A stretch of 64,000 bases of DNA, from positions 868,001-932,000 of the forward strand of contig JANHCV010000007.1 of assembly GCA_025594325.1 (NCBI GenBank), given 5' to 3'. The position numbers were made by a program, and so were the translations under genes. This DNA comes from Blastocladiella emersonii ATCC 22665. Lineage: Eukaryota > Blastocladiomycota > Blastocladiomycetes > Blastocladiales > Blastocladiaceae. The notes below the pieces were generated by a model. That model searched no databases, was not told the DNA's origin, and saw only the letters and a list, made by a program, of their open reading frames with translations. How positions within the stretch are numbered: the stretch's first letter is position 1; each line of letters begins with the position of its first letter. Below are positions 43,490-53,720 of the stretch, piece after piece.

Positions 43490-45620
43490 TGAGTCTACAC
43501 GACGTACAGCTTCGCCCACGTGCCGCTCTACCAGTTCCTGCGCATGGTCACGAACGCGGCGGGCTCGGACGCGGCGAGCAACACAACTGACGCGCAGCCC
43601 GTCGGCGAGGACGGATCCGCGGCAGACGACGATGAGCGCGAGCTCGAGCAGGAGGACGACAAGAACGACAACAAGCGCATCACGTTCTCGAACCGCCTGA
43701 TCACCGACAAGGTCACGATCGCCAACCACTACATGCACCGGCCCGACGAGCTCGAGTCGTTCTCGCTGTACGACTTTGTCCGGTGCTGTCGCGTGGAGCA
43801 CATCAAGTCCGCAACGAACCGTTCGCAGCAGTCCGTGCCCGTCGGCGATGCTGACAACGGCAACGCGCCACGCGCCAAGCGCGGTCGCCACGCCGAGCCG
43901 CGGTACAAGTTCCGCGGCACCCATGCTGCAGTCGGCAAGCTCGTCGTCGCGATGCGCGCGACCAAGGTCGTTCCCGTGCCGCTGTTCAACAAGCAGGTCA
44001 GCCAGTCGTCCGATATCGGCAGCACCGAGTCGCGCGCCATGATCTCCATGATCCTGTTCAAGCCGTTCCGCGCCATCAACGAGGTGGCTCCGGCTCGCGG
44101 CGAGACGTGGTCGCAGACGCTCGATCTCTTCAAAAGCACGCTCGAGCAGGGCAGCGACTGGCTCCGGTGGATCAATAACTTCCGCGACTACGTGAACACG
44201 TCGCCCGGCAAGCTGGTCAACGATTCGGAGGCCGACAACAGCGCGACGCCCGAGCAGGTCGACCTTCAATGCGCCGGCGGTACTGGCATGGGTAACAACA
44301 ACGAGGCTGACGGTGAGATCATGCCCGTCGGCATCGCGCAAGAAGCTCACGGCAACGACGCTTTCCTGCACTAGATCCTCTCGATCATCTCCCAGAACGA
44401 CCAGCACGCGGCCATGCTCCTCATGTCGGCAGTACACTACGGACTGCTCTCGAACTCGAACGCGCCCGTGCCTGCTCTGCCACTCGAGCTTCGCCAGCAG
44501 CTGCTCAAGGTCGACTCGGATCCGGCGTGGTTCGCGCAACTCGCCAACTACACCGACCTGGCCAGAAAGGCGGACGAGGATGCCCGTTGATTGCCGCAGA
44601 ACGCTCGGCGGAGCCACCTCGCACTCGACTCGTTCAAGCAGACGGCGGTGTTGCACCGCCAGCCGTCCATGTGCAGCTCGTGCAGCAGGAGCAGCTCGCT
44701 CCGTACCTTCAAGGGCTCAACGTCGAGCAGCGCCGCGTGGCCGAGCACGTTGAGTCGACGCTCAATGCCATCAGGCGCGGCGACGCTGACGTCGAGCAGC
44801 TCCTAATGCTCGTCCACGGCGAGGCGGGCAAGAGTCGCGTCATCAACTCCATCCGCGACATGTTCGTCTCCAAGGGCTGCAGCTTGTGGCTCAAGAACTG
44901 CGCGCCAACTGGCGTAGCCGCGGCGCCCATTGGCGGCTCCACGATCCACGCCATGTGCGGTATCGGCACCATCGTCTCAGCGACCAAGCCGAAAAGCGAC
45001 AAAGCCAAGGCCGAGCTCGAGGCCTCGTTGGGCCCCGTCAAATGTGTCCTCATCGACGAGATCTCCATGGTCGGCGCCAAGCTCTTTGCCGTAGTGCATC
45101 TGCGCTTCGACGCGCTGTACCCGAGCCGCTACCATCGTCCGTTTGGCGGCCTGCACGTCCTCGCGTCCGGCGATTTCTCCCGGTTCGAGCCTGTCATGGC
45201 CCGCTCGCTCACGGTTCCATCCGAGCAGCTGGTCAAACGCGCACCTGAACCCGAGGTGGATGCAGCTCATGATGGAGACTCAATCGATGCAGGGCGACGG
45301 CGAGCCTCAGCAGCAGAAGAAGAAGCGCGCGTCCAAGCGCAAGGAGCGGCCAGCGGTCAGCAGATCTTGAACCGACGCCAACATTGGTCACGATCAGTGG
45401 CTCGCCTTCGACTCGGTCTTCTTCCTCGTCCAGCAGATGCGGCAGTCGGGCGACGCGAGCTTCCTCAACGTGCTTCAAGACCTGCGCAACTGCATTGTCT
45501 CGCAGCGCGTGATCGAGTACATTCGTTCGCGTCGAGCAGACGTTGTACTTGGCCAGCATGCAAACCGACTCCACGACAGGAGCGACCAGGTCCTCATCAC
45601 GGCGCAGAACTAGGTGCGCG
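43490..45620 (+). pseudogene. Decayed Helitron-like Pif1 helicase
   Basis: Remnant of a rolling-circle (Helitron-type) transposon protein. The first segment (to 44371) has the Helitron pre-helicase signature HYMHRPDELESFSLYDFV, and later LVVAMRATKVVPVPL, FKPFR and TWSQTLDLF. An in-frame TAG at 44372 is followed by more open sequence in the same frame, then a TGA at 44588 and a frame change. The second segment (44600-45250) has VHGEAGKSRVINSI in the Walker A position, two residues too short, then APTGVAA, a helicase motif B VLIDEISMVGAKL, and PFGGLHVLASGDF. A third frame (45372-45620) has VFFLVQQMRQSGDASFLNVL, the Pif1 motif after GDF. At least two stops and two frame changes show it is dead. 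The Rep/HUH part and the element's ends were not found. Confidence 0.75.
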
Positions 45621-45730
45621 ACGCGTGAATCACGATGGCCGCTCGACTGCAAAGTCTGGCGGAGGCAACCACTACCTAGTCCCTGGCTCCTTAATACATA
45701 GCGATTTTGACACGTCATTCACTACTAACC

Positions 45731-45768
45731 TTCCAACGTGGACGGACTTTCCAACGTGGACGGACTTT
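45731..45768. repeat. 18-bp direct repeat
   Basis: TTCCAACGTGGACGGACT occurs twice back to back, downstream of the helicase remnant. Confidence 0.8.
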
Positions 45769-45886
45769 GACGTCCGGTCTTTCACAACACAGCCAAGTCG
45801 CCTACTGCTGAGGCAGAGTGTGCAACGCACACACCCCTAGTGACAACACAAAAGCTGGGCTCGATTACAAAGAACGTTGACACTCA

Positions 45887-47354
45887 CTACTTGCGCTCGT
45901 GCTTGGCGAACGCGACGATCGGCAGCCCCGAATCCGTGTCGCGCGGCACGTCACGCGTGATCTCGCGGAGCTTGTTCGTTGACATCCGACCGTGGAGCAG
46001 CCGGTCGAGGAGAGCGCACGAGTCGTCAGTGAACTGCTGGCCGAGCGCCCCGTTCGGGTCGTTGAGCGACGCGAGGGCCTCGTTGTACAGCTGCTGAAGC
46101 GGTCCAAGCTGGTACCGATCGATGCCGAGGTGCGAGGCGATGCCAACGTTTGCCTAGCATTGGAGCGAGAGTGAGCTTCCGCGGTCACCGTGAAAGGACG
46201 GCGGGTAGACCGTACAAACGTCGCGATGGCGATCACAATCAGCGGCGCGAGCTGGTGCAGCGTGACGACCTTGGCCCCAGCACCTTTGGTCTGGACCATG
46301 CGTGCGTTGATCCGCTCGATGTACTCGTTGATGGCCGCGACGCTGTTCACTACAAACAGGCACCGGCTGGTCAGTCAAGCAGCTCCATGGGAGCCAGAGA
46401 GAAACAGTAACGAACGATCGTTAGCGCCCTCACGCCAGGTCAAAGTACGTCGGACGACGTCAGCGAGGAACGGGTGGAGCGCGCGAGACTCGCTGCTGCT
46501 GCTGCCGTGGTGCGAAGCTTCGAGCATCCAGCGCTGGTTGAACGCCAGACTGCGAAGCTCCGTCGCCGCGACGTTGGTCGGAAGTTTCGGGCAGATTCCT
46601 GCGTTCTGCGAGTTCTTGAAGATCTTTATTACCGCGTCGCTTGCGGTAGCACGGAACTTGTGCACAACGTCCAAGAAGTGCTTGTGGTACTGAAGGCAGA
46701 GTCGCTTCGAGTCAGTGTCTGGACAGGGGAGCATTGCGAGCGGGGGGAGCAGCAGTACCTCGTCGAATTCAACAACGGGCGATTCACCCTCGCGACACAG
46801 CTCGACGTAGTCTGAGAAGCAGAAGCGACGAACGACCTCGGGAGCGGCGAACGGCCCGTACACCAGGATGCTCACGCGCAACTGCATCTTGAGTTCCATC
46901 GGCAAGTCGCGCAGCATGAACGTCTGCGTCCGCCGCCGTTGGTTGCGCGAACTGAACGGCGTCACGCGTATGAGTCGCGGTCCAGATTGGTGGCGCACAG
47001 CTGCTGTCCGAAGCCGTACCTGCGAGCCCCAGGTTCCTCCTTGACATCCTTGACGTCGCTCGCATCCTCCTCACCCTCGCTCGCACCACCAGCGTTTGCG
47101 CCCACGCCGTCGCCCTCGGACTCCCACTCGTCGCTGCTGGGCCCGTGCGACGGCTCGTGCACGCGATCGGCCGTCCGTGACTCAAGCGGCTGGGTGAGAG
47201 CAGGGCGATTGGGGCCTGATTGAAGCGCTCGGGGGCGAAGCCGCGGCCGACTAGCCGTGGGAACCGGTGGTTCCGCGGGCGCCATGAGCGGCGTGACGGG
47301 CACACCGCGGATGCGTTTGCTGCGGCGGACTAGCATATTTGCATTAGGTTCCAT
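45887..47354 (-). CDS. Family T copy 1, 394 aa, unknown function
   Basis: Five exons: 47020-47354, 46759-46951, 46434-46689, 46216-46349 and 45887-46153, in phase throughout. Exon 1 encodes MEPNAN, a basic RRSKRIR patch and an acidic linker. Exon 2 has the family's best motif, LVYGPFAAPEVVRRFCFSDY. Exon 3 has LAFNQRWML and LHPFLADVVRR. Exon 4 has INEYIERINARM and TLHQLAPLIVIAIATF. Exon 5 has ANVGIASHLG, GPLQQLYNEAL, RDVPRDTDSGLP and ends IVAFAKHERK. I do not recognise the family. It has no signal peptide and no membrane segment; basic and acidic N-terminal blocks suggest a nuclear protein. The exon 3 donor is GTGAGG where the other copies use a G before GT. A promoter element lies 83 bases upstream with one mismatch. 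Confidence 0.75.
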
Positions 47355-47436
47355 GGTTTAGAAGTGTGTTGATCTTCGTCGCTGGGGCGAGCGGGGAAGA
47401 GCGCTCGAGTTGATTGGGCGGGGCTAGGCGCTGTGT

Positions 47437-47449
47437 GTGGCGCAACACG
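47437..47449 (-). promoter_or_regulatory. Family T promoter element, copy 1
   Basis: GTGGCGCAACACG on the plus strand (one mismatch from GTGGCGCAACGCG), 83 bases upstream of the T1 ATG. Confidence 0.55.
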
Positions 47450-47540
47450 ATTTCGGGCTGGCTCGCTCAACTCTTCGTGCGAGGTCAGCCGGGGTGAATA
47501 AGATATGAATACACATGAATGAGAGAGGGAAAACACAACA

Positions 47541-47795
47541 TCACTCCTCGCGGTCGTGGTCGATGAACGCAACCATGGGGATCCCGTAGTTGGCGTCGCG
47601 GGGCACGTCGACCATGCGACCGTCGCTTCCCATGATGGCCGCCGTCGCCGTAGTGCGCGTGTACAGCTCATCGACGAGATCGCGCGACGCCTTGGCAAAC
47701 TTCTTGCCGAGCGGCCCGTCGCGCTGGTTGAGCGCCCCCATCATCTCGCAGTACAGTTGCTGCAGCGGTGGGATTTGGCGCCGGTTGATCCCCAG
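47541..47795 (-). pseudogene. Family T copy 2, 3' part (terminal exon)
   Basis: Last exon of T2: INRRQIPPLQQLY, DGPLGKKFAKASRDLVDELY, VDVPRDANYGIPMVAFIDHDREE and stop. It is cut at 47795 by the inserted element. Joined to the part beyond 53720, with one copy of CCAG removed, the reading frame reads VSHLGINRR, matching T8 (TSHLGINGR). Confidence 0.85.
47792..47795. repeat. Left target-site duplication CCAG
   Basis: CCAG directly precedes the left inverted repeat; an identical CCAG follows the right one at 53721-53724. Removing one copy and the element restores the family T exon in frame. Confidence 0.85.
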
Positions 47796-47814
47796 CATCG
47801 CAAAACCTGCAGCA
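47796..47814 (+). repeat. Left terminal inverted repeat, 19 bp
   Basis: CATCGCAAAACCTGCAGCA; identical to the reverse complement of the right end. Confidence 0.9.
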
Positions 47815-47819
47815 GCGGT

Positions 47820-48235
47820 TCGGGGCCCGATCGCGGCCGGATCGCGGCCAGAAAGCAGCATCTGGGCCGGATCTGTGGTATTACCCTGACGCGGACCGGA
47901 TCTGGCTCAGACGCCGCGCGGGCGGCGCGAGCGGGGTCGGGGCAGCGTCTGGGCAGCGTTGGGGCGGTATCCGGCCCAGATCCGGCCCTGATCGTGCCGT
48001 GATCCTGCCCTGATCTCGCCCAGGTCCGGTACAGAGGCTGCCGTGATGCCGCCGCGAAGTGCGCACCGATCGTGTCACGATCCCGCTCGCATCGTGGCCG
48101 GATCCGGGCACACGTCGCAGTCAGATCCTGGCCATATCGTCGCCAGATCCGGGCCATGTCGCGCTCAGATCCTGGCCGTATTGTCGCCGGATCCGGGCCA
48201 TGTCGCGCTCAGATCCTGACCCAGCCGGGGAGTCA
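47820..48235. repeat. Left subterminal repeats
   Basis: Dense copies of GATCCGGGCC, CAGATCCTGGCC and GATCGCGGCC variants. Within this, a 44-bp unit is repeated in tandem (AGATCCTG at 48123, 48167 and 48211). Subterminal repeats of this sort commonly serve as transposase-binding sites. Confidence 0.8.
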
Positions 48236-48375
48236 TCCGCATAGCATTCGGGTATATATATATACAATATCATCATATCGGAACACGCTTGGGCGGCCGG
48301 CCGGCCGGCCTGCCCGCCCGCTCGCCCGCCCCCACCCCACGGTCAACAGCGTGTGCGCGCGCGCGCGCCCTTGGC

Positions 48376-50161
48376 CTACTTCTTGGCCTTGGTCTTCGTT
48401 CTGCGCGGCATCGAGATGGCGAGCGCCGCGAGCGTCGCCGCGCGCTTGGCGCTGGGCTTGCGCACGCGCGTCGACTTGGCCCGCGTCGCGGGTGGCGCGT
48501 TCTTGACGTTATTGGTTGGGTCCGTCTCCTGCGTGACTTGAGCATCGGACCACGCTGACTCGTTGTCCTCGGCGCGCTCGTCGTCCTCGATGACGCCACC
48601 CTTGGACGCCGCCGACTGGCGCAGCTTGGCCTCGGTCTGGCCGTCGACCACGCCCGCTGGATCTTGAGCAGCAGCCGCAGCATCGACGGCCGCGGCCGGC
48701 GAGGTGAGCCCGTGTGCCGCGCCGACTTGGGGCTCAACCATGGACCTGCTGGTCGATGTTGCACCAGCATCGACACCTGCAGCAGTGGAGCGATGGGCTG
48801 GGAGGTGGGAGCGATGGCATGAGCGTCAGCGTTGGTCACTCGGACGCGGAGACAGCAGCGAAGGGAAGGGAGCATACGACGAGGCCGCTGCTGCAGTGGC
48901 GGAGGTGGTGATGGCCGAGGTGGTGGCGGGGTCGGCAAACGTGGACGACGAAGGGGACTGGCGTCGCTCTCGCCGCCCTCGTCATCGAGAGAGGGGTGGG
49001 AGAGCGGGAGCGGGAGCGGGGACGAGGGGAAGGGCGCGGTTGTAGTCTCAACAGGCACGAGCGAGGGCGCGCCAGTGGCGAGTGGGATTGTGGCTGAGGT
49101 CGAGGCCAACATGGTGAGCGACGCCAGGCCGCTACCGTTGCCGCTGCGCGCGAGCAGCTCAAAGATACCGGGGTCGAGGCCGTTGTGGGCAGCAAGGTGA
49201 AGAGGCGACGCCGGGTTGCTGGGGTTGATGAGCATCGACGACGTGTTGCCCGACGGCATCTCGACCGCGTAGCCCGAGTCGGAGAAGGGCACGGCGCCAG
49301 CGGGTACCGATGACAAGGCCGAGGCCGCTGCTGGTGCCCCGGCGATGGCGAGGCCAGACGCGGGCGTGGCGGTGCTCGGCGGCGGGGCAGTGAACCACGC
49401 GAAGCCCGTACCGTACCCACGTCGGGCACACGTCTCGCGGAACAGCACCGAGAAGCCGGTCACCTTCTCGGTAAAGTCGGGTTCCGCCACGACCTTGCAG
49501 AGCTTGGTGAGGTTGGATTGCTGGTCCGACTGGTTGCGGAAGTCACCCCACCCCTTCGCGGGCGACAGGGCCGAGCCCAGCTAGGCAGCGCGCGCGCGCA
49601 GGGGTGAGCAGGCTGCAGAAAGAAAGCGGCGGTGATGGCGGAGGCGCAACGTACCACGGCGAGAAGTAGAGCGAGGAAGCACTGGGCGCAGTTGACCTTG
49701 AGCACGGCCCCGTCCAGTTCCTGCAGCACCAGCACAGCGATGGATCCAAAGGATACATTCGCTATGAGGGCAAGGTCGGAGGGGGAGGGGAGGGGCGAAT
49801 GAGGGGTACAAGTCGTGTCGAGGGATGGGCAGATGCACGCAACATACAGTTCACGGACGACAGGAGGACGCCGTCGAGCAGCACCTCAAGGATCGTGTTC
49901 GGGTTGCCGGCCGCGTCGAAGAGCACGTTGTTGGTCCACGCAGGCTCGAGGACGCCCATGTTGCCGGCCTTGGCGGCCTTGAAGGCGGCGTGCGCCGTGT
50001 CCCAGGTCCCTGAGGCGATCGAGGCGTTGTTGACCAGCTTCTGCTTGATGAACTTGAGGACCAGCGTGAAGAGGTTGGAGCTCGTCCGCCGTCGTGTCGA
50101 GCGGCAACACGGCAGGCGCCGAGCCGGACAACGGGCTGGGTGCGGGTTGGTGCGACGCCAT
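48376..50161 (-). CDS. Element protein B, about 461 aa, unknown
   Basis: Leftward gene of the element. Exons supported by phase: 49848-50080, 49655-49761, 49059-49580, 48840-48957 and 48376-48776. A 5-base first exon (ATGGC at 50157-50161) closes the frame at 1386 bases but is uncertain. Sequence starts SNLFTLVLKFIKQKLV, then GTWDTAHAAFKAAKAGNMGV and ILEVLLDGVLLSSVN; next comes GWGDFRNQSDQQSNLTKL and EKVTGFSVLFRETCARRGYG. The second half is Ser/Ala/Thr/Pro-rich. The C-terminus has basic clusters (TRAKSTRVRKPSAKRA, MPRRTKTKAKK) that look like nuclear signals. No catalytic motif is seen. It may be an accessory DNA-binding or regulatory protein, as in other two-gene transposons. Confidence 0.6.
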
Positions 50162-50597
50162 GACGGGCGACGCTCGGGACGCGAGATGGCGGTGACGGTG
50201 GCGGTGGAGGGCGGGTGGGTCGGATGCCAGCAGGTCGAGGGTGGCGGGTGTCTTGTGGGAGCGGAAGCGACCGAGGCCGAGCAGGCGCAAAGTCAAGAGA
50301 GGGGAGGGAGAGCGGGAGCGGGAGCGGGCGGGGCGGGGCGAGGGGGCGCCCCCTCTTCGCCTGCCTCTTCGCCGCCGCTGTGCAGCAGGCTGTGCAGCAC
50401 GCCGCCGAACGCGCAAACGCGCCAACGCGCCAACGCGCCAACGCGCCAACGCGCCAATCACGTGCTCGGCGCGTCGCTGCCTCGCCGCCGCGCCGCAATC
50501 TCTCCCGCGCGCGCGCACGCCAACGCTGGGCCGCCCACGCCCAAACTAGTTCCCATGTAACTGCCCGCAACTCGACCCGTCCACCCGTCCATCCATC
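50162..50597. promoter_or_regulatory. Divergent promoter of the element's two genes
   Basis: 436 bases between the two start codons. It holds an 8-bp tandem repeat (GCCAACGC, four copies then GCCAATCA, 50421-50460), which runs into CCAATCACGTG at 50454-50464, a CCAAT box fused to a palindromic CACGTG E-box. The symmetry of CACGTG suits a bidirectional promoter. Confidence 0.6.
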
Positions 50598-52577
50598 ATG
50601 CCGCCAGCCGAACCCGGCCGCCCCGTCTCCCGCTGGCACGCGGCCGCTGTCGCCACCGCTGCCTCTGGAGCCGCCGCGCCGGCCTCGTCTTCGTCTTCGT
50701 CATCGTCGTTGGTCGCAACGAACCCGACCGCTTCCACTGCGCCTGCCGCATCCGCCGCGCCTGCACCGTACACGGCGCCGCCTCGGCGGAGCGCCCGCCC
50801 GCGCAAGCCCAACCCGCGCGCCAACCTCAGTTGTATCCCGCCCTGCACCTTCAAATCCGATTCGTACGCGGGCCTGCACATCCACGAGGCCAGCTGTCAC
50901 GTCGTCGACGCCCTCCTGAACCAAAATGCACGGGCCCCGGCCGTTGCGTCTGGGCACCAGCCGGGTGAGATCTGCCGCGCCGCGCCGTCTGGTCCCGGCG
51001 GGGTGTTTACAGCTCCGCCACCACCTCCGCTACCACCTCCGCTACCACCGCTGCAGCAGCAGCCTCAGCAGCACTCGCAGCACTCGCAGCACTCGCAGCT
51101 CAAGCAGCAGTTGCAGCAGGATGTCGTCATGCAGGACTCGCCCAAAAACGACTCGCAGGATGGCGTCGGCTCCACCGAGGACGCCGGGACCGTGACCAAC
51201 CTCAATGGCGACGTTGTCATGGAGGACGCCAACGCCGAGACCGTGACCAACGGCGCGCCCGCTCCCGTCGCTGAATCCACGTCCGCTGCGCCCGCCACGA
51301 CCGTGCTCGCCTACGGCGCCAAGCTCCCGATTGGCAAGCACCGTGTTCTGGGAACGACGCTGCCCGTGCCCATTGGCCACGAGCCAATCCCGCGCGCCGT
51401 CCAGCAGTCGCCCACCCTCACCAACGCGCCGTGGGACCCGTTCCCGGACTTTGTGTCGTGGTGCTTTACCTTCTTCTGCATGGTCAAGGCCGCGCTCTCG
51501 GACTGCAAGATTGACGCGCTCATCAACCTGATCAACCTGATCGCCGCCATCGTCATTGTCAACAAGTTCGGCAACCTCAACATGTTCCCCGACCGCCCGC
51601 TCGTCAAGCTGCCCAAGGGCATCGTGCAGCGCAAGCTTGTCAAGAAGAGCGCCTTCTACTGCAAGTTCAAGTGCTCCGTGCTCACAGACTCGGATGGCAA
51701 CAAGTACAACTTCATCACGCTCAGCGTCGTTCCCTTGCTGCTGCGCGGGTCCCGCCACGGCGTCACGCTTGACTGGCTTGGGAACAAGTTCCCAAACCTC
51801 CTGCACGGCCTCACCAAGGCCATGGCCAAGCACGTCCTGCTTGACATCGAGTACGTACTCCCGCATCACTGCCCTCTCTCGAAGTCATGCACTGACGCCA
51901 TTCTCCTGTTCGCTCCCTGTCCTTTTCTGCCACCCAGCAACCGCAACGCCAACGCTGCGCTTCGTCCCAAGGACCTTACCGATGCTGCTGGCCGCGTGTT
52001 GCAGGTCTGCGGGTTCCAGTGCATGGAGATCCATTGCACAAGCGACCTCAACCGCCAGCCAATCGTTGAGATCCTCAAGGCCCGCATCACCAAGTCCCAT
52101 GGTCGCCTCATCAATGACTTTTTTGTGGTACGTTTAACCTCGCCTTGTTATCTTCCTGCCGCTTTACACCACTTGTTACTGATCGCCTCCCCCTGGCGAC
52201 AAACCCAGGCTTGACGCAGCAACCAGGGCGGGCTCAACATCATGGAGCCCATCCTCTTCCTCGACTTTGCCGTCAAGGGCTTTGACAACCGCTTCCAGGT
52301 CGCCATCAGTCGCTGGTTCTCGCGGTTCAAGCCCAACAGCAACACCATGCTCGCCCGCGACGCCATCACTCACCTAATCCAGGTGCGCCGCGAGGACGGC
52401 CTTGCCGTCGTACCCGTTCCCGCCATTGTCGGCCCTGTCCATCTCGTGCCAACGTTCCTCAAGCACCTCGTCAACGGGAAGCCCAAGAAGAAGCCGTACT
52501 ACCACCTTAATTGGTTCATTGGCCGCGAGCAGTTCTTCCAGGAGTCTGACACGGCCTTCGACTCGATCCTGCGCTGA
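50598..52577 (+). CDS. Element protein A, candidate transposase-derived protein, 597 aa
   Basis: Rightward gene of the element; exons 50598-51850, 51938-52127 and 52227-52577. The Ser/Ala-rich N-terminus carries a basic RRSARPRKPNPR patch and a Cys/His cluster, CIPPCTFKSDSYAGLHIHEASCH, written here only to position: residues about 78-100, C-x3-C...H-x-H-x4-C-H, a probable zinc finger. A Gln-rich stretch follows. The conserved-looking part starts at APWDPFPDFVSW. The C-terminus reads VHLVPTF, then YYHLNWFIGREQFF, which resembles the ends of fungal Plavaka/KDZ-type transposases (HLIPxF ... YVNxFxDRxxF) as I remember them. No DDE triad could be placed, and the protein is about half the usual size, so it could be a derived or partial transposase. 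Confidence 0.6.
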
Positions 52578-53514
52578 GCAACGCTCGCCCACCATCCCCA
52601 CCCCGCCGCGCTCGCCCCTCCTCTCCACCACGTTTGCAACCGCCATGGGCTAGTCCGGCTTGGCTTCATTGCATTCTTTGCCTCACCCAAGTCCGTCGGT
52701 TGCGCACGGCTGGTCACACACAGCTGCAACTTCACGCGCGGTCCCGACGGTCGCCGGCCCACCACCATCTCCGCCGACGCCGGTTCTCGCTCGCCCGCGG
52801 CTCCGCTGACGCCGGTTCTCGCTCGCCCGCGGCTCCGCCGACGCCGGTTCTCGCTCGCCCGCGGCTCCGCGGCGGCAGTCGCATCGGCTGCGCGCGCCGC
52901 AACCTATGGCCCGCACTCCGCCTACTCGTTTTCGCGGGTCGACGGGCATCATCAACAGCGCTGAGCCGCCCGACAAGCGTGCCGCCGCGCGCGACCGTGC
53001 CTCGGCGGCTCGCCGCGCCTTGGCGCTTGTCGAGATCTCTCGCGCGCGCGACTTGGGCCCGCCGCGCAGAAGACAGTGGCGGTGAAGCCGTCGCCGCCGG
53101 ATCGTTCCGACACGCGCCACCTCGCTCAAGACCCGGCGCGGGTCAAGTCGCCGCCGTCCTCGCGCGCTGGACCTCGCGCTGCCGCCGCCGCGGACCGTGC
53201 CACCGCAGCGGCCGTGTGGCCGGCCGGGCCGACTCGCGGCCATCGCATCAGCTCAGCAGCCACCGCTACGCACGGTGGCCGCCGCCGCCGCGGTGGTCGC
53301 TGCTGCCGCGTCCCCACGCTGTCCACCAGTCCCTGGTGGGCGGGTATGGCGTCGCCCACGGCGGGCATCGCGACCACGTTGCGCAGCGACTACTCTCGCT
53401 CGCCCTCGCCCCGCGGATCGACCCATAGCAATCAATACATGCATTTGATACTTGACACCGCGTCCCACCGTCCCGCCGCCGCGGCTTGCGGCCATGGCAG
53501 CTGCAGCTCACGGC
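52578..53514. other. Non-coding right arm of the element
   Basis: About 940 GC-rich bases after protein A. Contains three copies of a 32-bp tandem repeat (52776-52871) and no open frame I trust. Confidence 0.55.
52776..52871. repeat. 32-bp tandem repeat, 3 copies
   Basis: GACGCCGGTTCTCGCTCGCC plus 12 bases, starting at 52776, 52808 and 52840, nearly identical. Confidence 0.9.
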
Positions 53515-53705
53515 CAAGTCCCCCGTCTGGGCCAGATCTGGGCCTGGCAACCAGATCTGGCCCGGATCTGAGCCAGACGGCTCATCTGGGCCGGATCCCG
53601 CCCCGACACCCAAGCCCCTCCGCGCGCGCCCACCCCGCCACCCGCGTCTGAGCCGGATCCGGCCCAGAAGCGCAGTCTGGCTCAGATCTGGGCCAGAGCG
53701 GTGCT
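53515..53705. repeat. Right subterminal repeats
   Basis: Repeated CTGGGCCAGATC, CAGATCTGGGCC and GGGCCGGATC variants, the same vocabulary as the left subterminal region. Confidence 0.75.
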
Positions 53706-53720
53706 GCAGGTTTTGCGATG
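53702..53720 (-). repeat. Right terminal inverted repeat, 19 bp
   Basis: TGCTGCAGGTTTTGCGATG, the exact reverse complement of the left end. Confidence 0.9.

Larger units (their letters stand above)
47796..53720. mobile_element. 5925-bp inverted-repeat DNA element inserted in T2
   Basis: The ends are CATCGCAAAACCTGCAGCA (47796-47814) and its exact reverse complement (53702-53720), with partial matching for six more bases. A 4-bp target duplication (CCAG) flanks it. Next to each end is a few hundred bases crowded with GATC-centred repeats (47820-48235, 53515-53705). Inside are two divergent genes, each with introns and open frames: 597 codons rightward and about 461 codons leftward, separated by a 436-base promoter region. 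There is no reverse transcriptase, and no known transposase could be assigned with confidence. Intact ends and open genes suggest a fairly recent insertion. A 4-bp target duplication is known for a few DNA transposon groups (for example Sola1 and Ginger), but I see none of their motifs. Confidence 0.85.

Noticed and set aside
43217-44656. 479-codon minus-strand frame
   Set aside because: Shadow of the Helitron-type helicase sequence, which has real motifs on the plus strand.
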